From Zygaena filipendulae (lineage: Eukaryota > Arthropoda > Insecta > Lepidoptera > Zygaenidae): 64,000 bases of DNA. The stretch is taken from NCBI GenBank assembly GCA_907165275.2, contig OU015650.1:12740001-12804000 (forward strand). The letters are read 5' to 3'. Position numbers and translations under genes: made by a program. Under the pieces are notes generated by a model. It was not told the DNA's origin. It did no database searches and saw nothing but the letters and a program-made list of their open reading frames with translations. Positions 14,301 to 24,800 of the stretch are shown here, one piece after another. Within the stretch, counting starts at the first letter, position 1. Each line of letters opens with the position of its first letter.

Positions 14301-17300
14301 CCTCTACGTTCAATATCCTTCCGTAGGTAAGGAATATTTCCATAACCGCATCTCTTTCTTCCAGCCATAGATACGAGTAACCTTCGAAAGTTTTGCAAAA
14401 GTCGTTGGCATCTTCAATAACCTATAAAACACATTACATACACATTGATTGGTTATCCAAAGTGTTCAAAGAAAGTTACATTATATTATTTACTTACTCT
14501 TTCTATTCCACTTAAAATATCATCCTTCATTTCAACTATATCACTGTTGCTTATTACTTCATCTTCGTACGTCTCCTCTTTTTTCAGATCAATTCTTTCC
14601 ACCAAAGTAGACATATTCAATATATCGTCAATTAAACAATTTATCATTCCTGTGAAACCTTTCTTATCATTTGGGTCAAGACTAGGCACAAATACTATGT
14701 CAGGTTCCCACAATTCTAACTGAGCCTCAAATAAAGGTGCTAAATTATTTTTTGGATCCATGTGTTCTGCTATGTAGCCTAAACTATAATAAAATAATAA
14801 AATTAAGGAGATACTTAATTTTTTACAAAATCCTATAGGTATAATATTAGCGATTGCGATAAAAAGAATAAGTATGTAAAGATACCTGCAGGCAATATTT
14901 TTAAATAACGCTTCTGCATATAACTTATCAATAAACGCAACGTAGTTTAACCACTTTTCACTATTTTGCTGCTCCTGCATATTGAATAATTTCATATTTT
15001 CTTTTAGTAATTCTTTAATATGATTTGCTGTAGTTTGAATGTCATTGTATCGCTTTTTAATTTTCTCCTGACGATCTTCTAAGTTTAACAAAGTGTCCTG
15101 GAAATCAATATTGATTACTATTATATAAGTTCGTAGCTATATTTTTGTATAACTTCCAGTTTTATTGTTATCCTTTACTAGCTACATGTTCCCCTCGATT
15201 TTACCTTCATTAATTTCAGAGTTCCTTTTCTGTATTTTTTATGACGGTCGGTTGAGTAGTTAAGGCTTGAAAATGTAACAAACAGACAAATAGATAGAGT
15301 TACTTTTGTATCTCCATCTCCGTCATGCATTTTTGAGCATTTGGAATGTTATCTACAACCTATTTATCTACCTTTTTTCCTTCTTTTCTCTCAAATAACG
15401 GTTGTGAAGCCCAAGTGCTCATAACAGACTTCATTTCTTTTAAATTATCCTGAATCCTAGACATTCGCTCGTACAAGTTACCCACCAATTTATGTAATTC
15501 TTGTAAATAGTTCCATAAATCTGGAATAATGACAACCAATTATTATAATATTAATAGGGTTTATTTATTGCTATTAAAGTTCATAAAAGAGGTCAGCAAA
15601 CCTTCTGAATTCCAGTTTAATTCATGTTGCGCTCTTTCAATTCTTTGATCAATAGCTTTTATTTCGTCTTCAACCAAATCGAATTCGACTTTCTGGCTAT
15701 TCTTACATATTTTATTGTACCATTCAATAGTTATTCCGAGATTAATCCTGTACTGCCTAAAAACTTCTTGTTTTTCAAACAGTTCCAAACATTCTTTTGG
15801 CAACAAACTCTCAAAATCTGAATTATTTCGAAGATGATGAACTTCTTTAATGAGATCTAATAACTGTTAATATAAAAGATAAGATTAAATTTGTTACCGA
15901 CACATTTTAAGGGTTCTGTGTCCCCAAAATAACTCACCACTGGACTAAAATTTAAGACCAGGTCTGATCCTTGGCGTGCAAGTATCATGTTTTTTGTCTT
16001 ATTTTCTATAAGCTTTGGTACAGTAGCAGCCCAATCATTGAAATACTTCCTCTTGAATTCATTAATACTAGCAATGAGGTCGTCATATCTGGTGAAAATT
16101 TTCTTCGCCTCCTCCGTGTCTTTAATCCTATATGCCAGAAAATTGTGTTGGATGATGGTGATACCTACTACTTTGCAATTCTCGAAAAGCGTTAATATGC
16201 AATATCTAAATATAATTAAGTGATCTTTATATTAGTGATAAAAACGCTCCTTGATTTTAATTTTATATGGCCTAAGTTTACTATAACCGTGTTATTTTAC
16301 TAATAAGTGACCAAAATGAATTTCATATTTCTCACAGATATTGGTAACGTAGTTTATTTAATAGATTTTAAAATGAAGAGTTTAAGCCAAATAATCAGCT
16401 TTCGCATTTGCCCCACCCCGCTAACTTACGGGTGCGGCAAATTGCGAAAGCTAGCTACAGGCTTGGTAATCCTTGCTGCTAGAGTCGTCATAAATAGGAG
16501 CCCTCCAGCCACTGGGGGAAAATATGCGTCGATTTCCATGTGTCCATATTTTTGCAAACGGTGTGTTTGCTCTTTGAAAAGATCCTAAAAAAAATATGGT
16601 ACTCAGTGCATACCAAAGATTTCTTTTTAAAATATTTGTTTTTATAATATATTCATTACTTACTTCACAAATCACTATTTCTTTTTCAAGCATTACGATA
16701 ATTTCACCGTATTTTGCCGTGAACTCATTTTTTATGAGAGGCCTGTCCAATACGGAACCAACAATGTCGATCAGCTATAAGTAAAAAAATATTTGAAAAA
16801 AATATTTAATGCGATGAATCATCATTGTTTAATTCTATACTCACCTTAAATATTGATTCCAGTGTTGAACAGTTATCAAATGACTCGACTAAAACAGTTG
16901 ATAGTTTAAGATCTAAATCTATAATGTTATCTTGAAACTCTTTAAAGTCATCATTGAACTTCTCATCATCAGGGTCTAGTACATCGTACGATTTCGATGC
17001 GAAACTTCGGAAATAAGCATCGAATTCCGCTGAAATATCTCTAATTTGCCCACTAAGCACCCTTCCCTTCATTCCACCTATTTCGATCTTCTCCAATTTC
17101 TGGAATTCTAGTACTGTCTTGAAGAACCATTGAATTGTATTCAACCTCTCCAGAAATTTATTCATCCTCTCAAATACGGCGTTTGGGTGAAAGGTCCAAG
17201 GAAAGACTCTTCGATCTATAAAGTATTTGTCTATATTATCCTTGAAATACTCGAATGTGCTGCGGAATTTCTTTAGTATATTTATTGTGACTTGAATACG

Positions 17301-19427
17301 TTGCGTTGCTTCATCTATGTCGCTATGAAACAGTGTGCTTGGATCTAAACATTTTTTAGCCTAAAAAATGACAGATTTCTTACAATACTGACAAATATAC
17401 ATGTATATAATATAATATAGTACTCACTACATTTAAGTAAGTATAACCTACCTGATAAATTAACAAATTACAAATTTCTTTTAGTAAAACCATGAGTTTG
17501 GATGAGCTGCAGTAATATTTAGAATCCCTCCATATTAAACAAATAACATGAAACAATGGACGAAACAAAGGTTGGCATTCTGTGAAATCGGTGTCTTCTA
17601 ACGCTTGAAAGTGCTTTACTAGAGTCCTCAGGTATAAATCGATTTCTTGAGCTTCGGCAAGTGCTGAAATAGTTGTAAAATAATTTATACAATTCTCTTC
17701 CAATAGCACTTAAAAATGCATTACACACGAAGGGTATTTTTGACGTCAATTGTTGATAGCAAGTTAAAGGTCCTCGAAGAAAATATAGGTAACTGCCTAC
17801 TTTAGTTTCAATGACATTCACGCTGAGAATGTGCAAACTGACAGTTTTACTCACATGATACGATGTTTTTGAACAATCTACTAAAGCACGGATAGTAAGC
17901 AGACGTCGTCTTTTCTAATATGACCGCCATACTCCTCACTCTGTCACCGCGCAACTGATCGTATATATAGTTCAAGTTACTCAATCTTGACTTCCAGAAC
18001 GCTAATTCTGTAAGTAAATAGTTATAATACGCATGTATATGTATAACTAACCGAATGGAAAAAAACAAAACTTAATAATATTTATTTTATTTTTATTATA
18101 CTTTATTCGGAACATACATAAATATACCTAATACAATGAACATTAAACTATAAAACAAACAAGCCAATTACAGATTTTCGCATTTAGGTAAGTAATGGAA
18201 TTACAAAAATTTCCGAGATGCCTTACCAACATTTGGTACAGGATTCTGTCCGTTCTCAAACGCCTGCGACGGGTCTTCCATCATGACGTCATTTATCTGC
18301 TGAGCCCACTTGATGACAACACCTTCGATAGCACTCTTTAAATACAAGTCCACTTCTTCACCCCTCAATAGGCCTTTTTCTGCTTCGTGCACTAATTCAA
18401 CCCCAACTGGCATTGGAAGAACTGTTTGGCCGTTAACTTTGCCTTTCACCTAGATAATTTGATAAAATACCTACTTTACTCGTGTTTAAAAAATTTAAAA
18501 TATTTAGCTATCTTTTACGTCAAAGAGTGTTACCTCATAAACAGTACTTTTCAGACTATGAATTTGCTTGAGGATATCTTGCGAGACAACCAATGGCCAG
18601 CCTTCATGATTCAGAGGATTAGAAAGAAGAGGGACAAATACCTCGTCCACTAAAGATGCTAGCTCGTCGATTAGTCTTGGAGCTAAATCACCTTTAGATA
18701 ATAACAAAAACATCGGAATAAATAAAAAATATATCAAAATTATTGTAAATGACCGTTATAAAAAAATCTTTCGAATTTTTTAATATTGTTAAGTTGCGCG
18801 ACACCTAACTATATCAGTTTTTAAACGGATTACAATTCAAGATCTAACGAAAACTTAAGTCTGTTTTTACTTTGTCGTAAAAGTAAAATAACATCATTAC
18901 TATCCGCGACTCCGCCTGCTTGCTGCTTGAATTTCAGGATCCCTTCGAAAATTGCGTAATTTCAAAACACATCCAAATTCGTTCATTCGTTCTTTATGAG
19001 TGATGAGTTACAAAAGTTCAAACTTTCACATTGAATGTAATATTTTTAAAATATTATTATATATTTAATTAAAATATCAATATTATTATTATGAACTGAA
19101 AACTTCAAACTTACCAAAAATGATCATTTCAGCACAATTCTCTTTCGGTACAGCATCAGCTTTCTTCTTTACAAAGTAAACCGCTTTGTTTTTCAGGTAA
19201 CACGGGAACGATACAACGGGTACTAACTGAGCAGCATGTGTTAGAACTACTACTAAAAGTATTGGGAACGGTTTGTCTAAGAAATCCTTCAAGGTGGACC
19301 TGTGCTCCTCTATACCCAGGACCCTCGTCCATTTCTCTGGTTTTAGTTTCAGAGACTTTGCAACGTACGATCCTATGAAATCTAGCCGTGGATCCTGGTT
19401 TGTCGTCGATGGACCTGGCTGGTCCAT
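1..19427 (-). CDS. Dhc93AB-like: Axonemal dynein beta heavy chain, 58 coding exons, 3' end outside window
   Basis: Outer-arm dynein heavy chain of the DNAH9/11/17 group (Drosophila Dhc93AB and kl-5), the ATP-driven motor that slides axonemal doublets in cilia and sperm flagella. The ATG at 19427 sits in a good context (ACCATGG) and matches the family N-terminus. Splicing 58 exons by GT/AG and phase gives 4175 uninterrupted codons. The family is about 4450-4490 residues, so about 290 C-terminal residues lie beyond base 1. Four P-loops are visible: GPAGTGKT (~1856), GSAGTGKT (~2137), GGAGCGKT (~2464) and GVGGSGKQ (~2811). The stalk and microtubule-binding domain follow, then AAA5, AAA6 and the start of the C-terminal domain. 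No frameshift or missing catalytic residue is seen, so the gene looks functional. Introns are short and free of mobile elements. Whether it is the ciliary (Dhc93AB) or testis (kl-5) type cannot be told from this window. Exon lists are given in the domain entries. Confidence 0.95.
2384..3501 (-). CDS. Dynein AAA5 module, exons 46-49
   Basis: Exons 3363-3501, 3113-3277, 2849-3042 and 2384-2753 encode residues 3354-3643. Recognisable blocks are [19 protein letters not shown] (exon 46), [20 protein letters not shown] (exon 47), [18 protein letters not shown] (exon 48) and [20 protein letters not shown] with [20 protein letters not shown] (exon 49). As is usual for AAA5, there is no complete P-loop. 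Confidence 0.93.
3751..5356 (-). CDS. Dynein stalk coiled coil and microtubule-binding domain, exons 40-45
   Basis: Exons 5166-5356, 4906-5075, 4515-4777, 4281-4401, 4029-4204 and 3751-3920 encode residues 2991-3353. The outgoing helix is the Lys/Glu-rich [20 protein letters not shown] (exon 41) and [15 protein letters not shown] (exon 42). The tip has the classic [13 protein letters not shown] and [15 protein letters not shown]. The return helix contains [18 protein letters not shown] (exon 44) and [19 protein letters not shown] (exon 45). This is the part that contacts the B-tubule. Confidence 0.93.
5451..6629 (-). CDS. Dynein AAA4 module, exons 36-39
   Basis: Exons 6430-6629, 6199-6355, 5861-6049 and 5451-5690 encode residues 2729-2990. 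The P-loop [15 protein letters not shown] is in exon 37 and the Walker B-like [20 protein letters not shown] in exon 38. Exon 39 has [20 protein letters not shown] and [12 protein letters not shown], which lead into the stalk. All phases agree. Confidence 0.93.
6701..8140 (-). CDS. Dynein AAA3 module, exons 31-35
   Basis: Exons 7986-8140, 7726-7862, 7170-7636, 6970-7085 and 6701-6862 encode residues 2383-2728. AAA3 is the regulatory nucleotide site. The P-loop is [11 protein letters not shown] in exon 32. It has Cys where many relatives have Thr or Ser in the middle of the loop, but the Lys and Thr are kept. Walker B is [17 protein letters not shown] in exon 33, which also has [20 protein letters not shown]. 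Exon 34 carries [20 protein letters not shown]. Confidence 0.93.
8252..9346 (-). CDS. Dynein AAA2 module, exons 29-30
   Basis: Exons 8634-9346 (713 nt, the largest in the gene) and 8252-8553 encode residues 2045-2382. AAA2 binds nucleotide structurally. The P-loop [14 protein letters not shown] lies at about residue 2137. The Walker B-like segment [20 protein letters not shown] and the sensor segment [20 protein letters not shown] follow. Exon 30 carries the AAA2-AAA3 joining region with the conserved [11 protein letters not shown]. Confidence 0.93.
9445..10341 (-). CDS. Dynein AAA1 motor module, exons 26-28
   Basis: Exons 10071-10341, 9863-9993 and 9445-9778 encode residues 1799-2044. AAA1 is the main ATP-hydrolysis site of dynein. 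Exon 26 has the Walker A P-loop [15 protein letters not shown], followed by the invariant [11 protein letters not shown]. Exon 27 has Walker B in [10 protein letters not shown]. Exon 28 carries [19 protein letters not shown] and [17 protein letters not shown], which are near-identical across axonemal dyneins. All catalytic residues are intact, so this is an active motor rather than a decayed copy. Confidence 0.95.
10489..14783 (-). CDS. Dynein tail-linker (DHC_N2), exons 13-25
   Basis: Exons 14498-14783, 14143-14421, 13921-14056, 13670-13851, 13438-13596, 13173-13346, 12954-13099, 12759-12885, 11835-12080, 11501-11725, 11196-11422, 10972-11113 and 10489-10901 encode residues 885-1798. The linker is the lever that bends across the AAA ring during the power stroke. 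Clear family landmarks are [18 protein letters not shown] (exon 21), [20 protein letters not shown] (exon 23) and [18 protein letters not shown] (exon 25). The donor of exon 22 must be AAA/GTTGGT, because the nearby GTTG/GTATTT donor would shift the frame into a stop in exon 23. The intron after exon 20 (12081-12758, the largest in the gene) holds a possible 30-nt cassette exon that is listed separately. Confidence 0.9.
12363..12392 (-). CDS. Possible 30-nt in-frame cassette exon of the dynein gene
   Basis: Read on the minus strand, this stretch has an AG acceptor (ATTCACAG) before it and a consensus donor (GTAAGTATG) after it. The 30 nt are open in the phase of the neighbouring exons (phase 0/0) and would add the ten residues [10 protein letters not shown] between exon 20 (ending MRSTK) and exon 21 (starting VRIVMDAN). 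Other family members join these blocks directly, so if used it would be an alternative exon lengthening the linker by ten residues. The splice sites and frame are seen; use is inference. It could be chance, since the intron is ~680 bp. Confidence 0.35.
14886..19427 (-). CDS. Dynein N-terminal tail (DHC_N1), exons 1-12
   Basis: Exons 19115-19427, 18534-18691, 18227-18449, 17855-18007, 17452-17663, 16845-17360, 16664-16774, 16430-16584, 15938-16127, 15602-15863, 15372-15520 and 14886-15097 encode residues 1-884. This tail binds intermediate and light chains and the partner heavy chains at the base of the arm. Family-like landmarks include [15 protein letters not shown] (exon 2), [12 protein letters not shown] (exon 6), [14 protein letters not shown] (exon 7), FPPVAGGLL (exon 8) and ELNWNSEG (exon 10). 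Exon phases are consistent throughout. The ~190-bp intron between exons 4 and 5 and the ~300-bp intron between exons 8 and 9 are partly open in other frames, but nothing there resembles the family. Confidence 0.9.
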
Positions 19428-20545
19428 GGTTGAGATATTTTCCTAATAATTTGTATAAATCATTTTCTACAACAAGGCTAGGTAACGGAATGTCTCTTGG
19501 ACCTTCGTCGAAGAAATGAGCAGTCGTATGGAAGGCCCGGCGAAAGGCAAGTCACGCAAGTCCCGATGGCAGGCTATTAAAGAACGATGTCTCCTTTGTA
19601 ATGAGCCACCGCGATTTGAATAAACCGAAATAGAAAAATGTAGTGGTTGCAAATAAATCTTGTTTGCAATTTTAAACGGTCGGTTTTACATTACTTTGAA
19701 AGCGCGCATCACGCAAAACTATAAAATGGATTATAAAATGTTTTTAGAAATCCATTTCCTGAGGTTAAAAAGGGGAATCAAAGTTTATATGGCAGTACCC
19801 TTACGGAAATCTGAATAAGACCGCGGTGATCAACAAGTATCTACCAAATACTTTCTAGTGTGATCTAGGACCTAGCACCGCAAAAAGTGGAAATTTTTGG
19901 ATCTCTTTGTTGAGATTAAGTTTTTAGTTACTTTTTGATATTAAGTTCAAATGCTTCAAATCGTTATCATATCAGCCGAAAGACGTCCACTGCTGGACAT
20001 ATATGCCTACCTCAAAAAATGTTTCAAATTCTGCAAAGTTTTACTGTTTATCTATATTTTTGTATCTACACTATTAATAGGTACTATTAAAATAGTTTAA
20101 TTTTTGATATGTTTGTTTGTCTGTTTGTAAAGGATGAACTCAAAAACTACGTAACCGATTTTTAATATTTTTTACTTGTAGGGAGCCAGAGGTACTTTTT
20201 GTCTCGAAATTCCCACAGGAACGCCGAAATTGAAACTATGGCGAATCGACTATTATTATTATCAATAAAATTTGTAGATATTTTTATTTCCTTCCCCTTT
20301 TTCATCTAGGTTGATAATAACTCAGAGTAATAAGTATACTATAATAATGACCACTTTCTTAAAATGCCTACTTACCTAAAATTTCATCTTTCCTAAACTG
20401 ACTAGTTACTAAAATTACTACTTTCCTCCAATAGATTTATAATATTTCTATATAAAGTATCGTAAAGGCATCATGTTTTATAGCGGGTGGTCGACAGAAG
20501 GGCCTTTAATAAAGAGGTAGCTCTTTATTGATGGTCAAGGCCACC

Positions 20546-20600
20546 TACTGTACGCAAAAATTGACCACCTTGGTCCTTGAGTCAATTTTTGCGTACAGTA
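20546..20600. repeat. Perfect 20-bp-arm palindrome with 15-nt loop
   Basis: The left arm 20546-20565 (TACTGTACGCAAAAATTGAC) is an exact reverse complement of 20581-20600, with 15 nt between them. It borders directly on a GC-rich patch at 20600-20840. It may be the end of a foldback element or a hairpin-forming site. No further copy was noticed in the window. Confidence 0.75.
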
Positions 20601-20840
20601 CTTGCGTCTTCGCTGCAAAGTGAGCGTAGTCCAAAGCGCGTACCAGGCGAGCGTGGCGCCGCCCTACCGCCCGGCGCCCGCCCGTCGACAACGCTCGGCG
20701 GTGAGATGACACTCGCGCGATGTCGCGAACGAATAAGGTCACGATCCAACACGCTTCTTTCAGTGATCTAAGCTTGAGCAAGTCATAAGCGGACGCGTTT
20801 ACACGTAACTGAGAGCGGAAAGCAGAGCGACAGTGAATGT
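20600..20840. other. GC-rich, CpG-rich patch
   Basis: This stretch is strongly richer in G, C and CpG than its AT-rich surroundings and starts exactly at the right arm of the palindrome at 20546-20600. It is about 1.2 kb upstream of the dynein ATG, so it could mark a promoter or untranslated first exon, or it could be the body of a mobile element. Open frames here show no recognisable protein. Confidence 0.35.
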
Positions 20841-21237
20841 TTCGATCTTGGGGACACAGTACGAAACAAATATTTCTGTTTGACCTCCTTAACAATATGT
20901 TCTTTTAAATTTTTTTTATCTATATGTATAATGTACATAATATATAAAAATCACACAAATCAAGTAATAAATATTACAAGCTTTGCGTTTAACTATTGAT
21001 TTCTTCTATTATTATTTATGATCTCCCTTTCCTCCTTATCTCTGGGGATCTTTCCGTGTTTTTCCAATCTAGTAATGTTTTAATTTTAATTTAAAGATAA
21101 TAAAAATACGCTTCCCCCCTCCGTGGGTATTTTTAAAGTCTAGCACAAACTTCTTGTACCATTTTCATAACTTACCAGTTTCATAACATAATATAATACA
21201 TATCGGCTATAAGTATACCTAGGCAGTACCGTTATGT

Positions 21238-21564
21238 AATAGGGATGTGGACTACTTTTGAAAATCAAAATTCTAATTAGTCCGTCAGTTAGAAAATGAA
21301 AAGCAATTGACACGTATTTTTTGCTTTTTAAATAAATTAAAATATACAGAGATAAAGCACATTATAGTTTAGGGTGAGGGGCTCGTGACGTCACTAACCG
21401 CTAAAACCGCCATACAAACTGTCAGAATAGTGACGTCACGCGAAATTTCAACTCAATATATCGCCGTTATTTTTTGATTACGTAAAAAAAGAAAAAATAC
21501 GTGTCCAATATTTTTTAATAATCTACAAGACGGACTAAAAAAAAAATTAGTCAACATGCCCATT
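21238..21564 (+). mobile_element. MITE A copy 1 (two TGACGTCA palindromes)
   Basis: A ~330-bp element with imperfect terminal inverted repeats; inner parts read TTAGTCCGTC followed by an A/T tract and ACACGTATTTTTT at both ends. It is about 90% alike by eye to the inverted copy at 41566-41895. Two perfect TGACGTCA sites lie at 21386-21393 and 21431-21438. There are no coding frames. It belongs with the copies at 27696, 41566 and 43425. Confidence 0.75.
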
Positions 21565-21854
21565 CTCATTTTGTAAGTTATGAAATATTTTAGTAAAAAT
21601 CTTTACTGTGTTTATTAATCGGTAATGTACAGTATAACCACGGGCAAGGAGCAATAGATGAACCGTCCGATTTCAGTCTTCCTTTATATCACTGACTCAA
21701 AAAGTACGTACGTACCTTTTGAATTTCTTTTTTCGCTAAAAAAGAAATGTTTCCTTTATATCAAATTACCTACTATGCTTTTACTGCCACCACTCCCTCC
21801 GAAAACATAAAGGTTTTAAAGCAAAGGAAGGTAAAAAAGATACATTATTTTTTT

Positions 21855-24800
21855 TTTATAATACATTTATTTTATAATGACAGCGATGGTTGACTCAAAT
21901 TTGCTACTTGGCAAAAATATTTCCACTAGAAGTGATCTATTTTTGTATTTTAAATATTAAAATCTCTTTTATGTATTTTTAAATTATGCTTATGTGTACA
22001 ATAATGATGCTACAACTAAGCTACAATGTAGCTGCCTATACTATGGCTTATCACATAAGAAAAATTAGAATTACATATTATTTGTGATCTATATAAGGTA
22101 TAATATTCTTTACATTAACTGGCAAATCAATCCTTTTGATTTCTCATTCACAAAATAACCATGCGACACAATATATAGGTACTTATCATAATTACTATTA
22201 CATTATAAAAGCTCGTTTTGTTTTGATTTGATTGCTATGATTACAATTGAAAAAATGCTACATGAAATAATATAATAATAAATACAAAACAATTCGATTC
22301 ACTAGTAAAACTACTTATAAAAACAAAAGCACAGCACATTGTCAGCTTATTTTCTAAAACAAAAATACAAATAGGACATTGCTTTTAAGGTCACTAACAG
22401 CCTAAAACTAGGAGCCCTAGTGCATTGGGGACGCACATTCAATTACCGCCTTCTTCATTACTCGGTTCACTATTAATTTTATAATACTTTCTTCTAGACT
22501 CTTTAAAAGCACATCGAGAATTTATAAGATATCTTAAAATTTTAGTGATAATATTTCTTTTTTTTTTTCGTTTTCTTTTACATCGCCTACACATTGAGCT
22601 GTCCTAGTTAGGGCTTGAATTTGTTTTGTATATTTATGTCTAGCTAGACAGAAGAATAAAGAGTGTATAAATTAGATGACAAGTTGTAAAATTTTACTAA
22701 ATCATTAAAACTGACGCGACCGATATAATTTATAATAGGTATGAAAATAAAAAAAAAATGCTGTTAGAATGGAATGTGTTAAGTACCACAGTCTATGTGA
22801 TTAAATACAACGGTGTCGAACTTGGCTTAGATAAATTATTGACTACGATGTTTACATGACGATGGTTATTATGTAATACTATTACAAAATGATCTCAGTC
22901 GAACGCTTAAAATTATATCATTGGCTATATGAAGGTCCGTAATACAAAACACTACTCAGACATAATCTGTATCCGAGTAGAGAATCGAGAGAGTTATTTG
23001 TATTAAAAACATCACTTAAATCTCTACATGCTTGTGAAAACCTCCATACAAAATGCACTATTAAACCAAAGAGAGAATATACCAGGTACATATTGATTAA
23101 AAGATCCATAATAATTATAGGTACATATTTTTGTTTCGGCAACCACAATTTTATTTTATAATTTCATACATACCTACCTCTACATAAAATATAATAACAA
23201 TTCACCGTGAGGAAACCCAAAAAAAAAATTAAACACGACTTTCAGCTGCCTTGTGATATTCGAAGTAACGTTATAGGTTTAAAAACATTTAAGTTTTAAA
23301 AAAGTTCAATAATAATATTTATTTAAATTCTTTTCGAGTATGTCGAGTCCACGTCCACGTCGCAACATCTCAAATATAAAATATTATGCAATTTAAAAAC
23401 TATATTCAATGTCTGGGTAGCAAAAGGTTTTGGTAACCCTTTACTTTTTTTACTAGCATTTTGTATGGGTTTTGGTCACTAACGCCTTAATTATACAGAT
23501 CACAAGAGAGTAACGTTCTGTAATACGAATTTAAAAAGTGCAATTCTCTAAAAAGTAAACATGTTCTATAGATGAAATACAATACTTAAAGTACAATAAT
23601 AACATAGAAATGTTTGTTACATTCAAAAACGTAGTTTGATGGCCTATGGTGGCAACAAGTGAAGTCTACACGGCAGAAGCTGAATGTGAAATTTCATTAA
23701 AAACACTAATATAAGTAACGATGCGTTATTATACATAGTTATTTATTATTTCTTGTGTACTCAATCGAGTGTACTTAACGAAGAATTACTTCACTATAAG
23801 GATGGAATATAAATTAGATGAGCTATTACTATCGATATTAGGCGACAAGTGTTCTAGTCACTGTTGTTCAAAATATTTCACCCGATTCGTTAAGGCTCTT
23901 CGCAGACGCAGCGCACGATTTCACAGCGTTCGTTTTGTACGCGAAAATGAACTACAAAAGAACGACGATGGAGCGATCCACGATCGACAACCATCAAAAT
24001 GAATACAAAAATACGTTATCCATAACGCGATCAAAATATGTCAAAAATTACATGACGGCGAAAATTATAATAATTCTTATTCGACAAAGTAGAGATGCAA
24101 TATAACTATAGAATATGGGCAATCAACCCGATTTAAACCTGGTGCTTGGGTATAAACCCGATAAAAGCCCGTAAACGCCTAGGTTTAAACCTATTGCCCC
24201 TATATTGCCCATTTGTAAATATAACGAATGCAACTAGGTTAGCGTGGCGTACGTTACCACTGCATTCATCACACACACAAAAAAACGCAGGAAAAAACCC
24301 TGTGTTCGCCAATCGCATAAAAGTGCCGTCTGTTAAGCGCCTTAATTCGCCTTCGTTGTGGAAATTTTGTCAAAATTATTATGCATCAGTGACGTATTTC
24401 TCTTGTCAGATACCTAGTATACCCTAACCGTTATGTAACGGTGTGTGTGAACATTTCCTAAACACGGTTACACGCGCACTACGCCGCTAATATAATTGAT
24501 ATACTTTAATTCAAATTAGGCAAAATAGCTAACCGCACTCCCTTCGATATAACAAACATTGAAAATTTTGACGATCGTCGAATTTATTGTTCGAATGTGG
24601 ATGGAGATAATAAATTTAGGACAGTTATGGGCTTTTGAATCACATGTTTCAAACTCATGTTTTTCTTTTTTTTTTTAAATTTACAAGTGCCGATACCACT
24701 ACACAACAACATACTTTACAATATTGAAAGTATATCCACAACCTATTTAAAATACAATTGCGAGCAGAAAAGTCGACCCATCAACTAGTTAATACAATTT

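Larger units (their letters stand above)
19428..21854. other. Intergenic region between dynein start and Khc-73 3' end
   Basis: No convincing gene is seen. The dynein promoter should lie just above 19427, but I see no clear core elements. Contents: a short possible coding relic on the plus strand (19486-19650); a fragment of a widespread lepidopteran repeat with the motif CCACTGCTGGACATA (about 19973-20010); a degraded Helitron-like piece (about 20050-20250); a 20-bp-arm palindrome (20546-20600); a GC-rich patch (about 20600-20840); and one MITE copy (21238-21564). Confidence 0.6.

Noticed and set aside
17664..17854. Intron between dynein exons 4 and 5 is open in one frame
   Set aside because: The translation does not resemble the family tail, and the spliced form restores the conserved phase and sequence.
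20545..20895. 116-codon minus-strand frame in the GC-rich patch
   Set aside because: The frame is open because of composition and includes the palindrome arms. No domain is seen.
24146..24427. 93-codon plus-strand open frame
   Set aside because: It overlaps the small palindromic MITE and AT-rich presumed 3' UTR, with no similarity to a known family.
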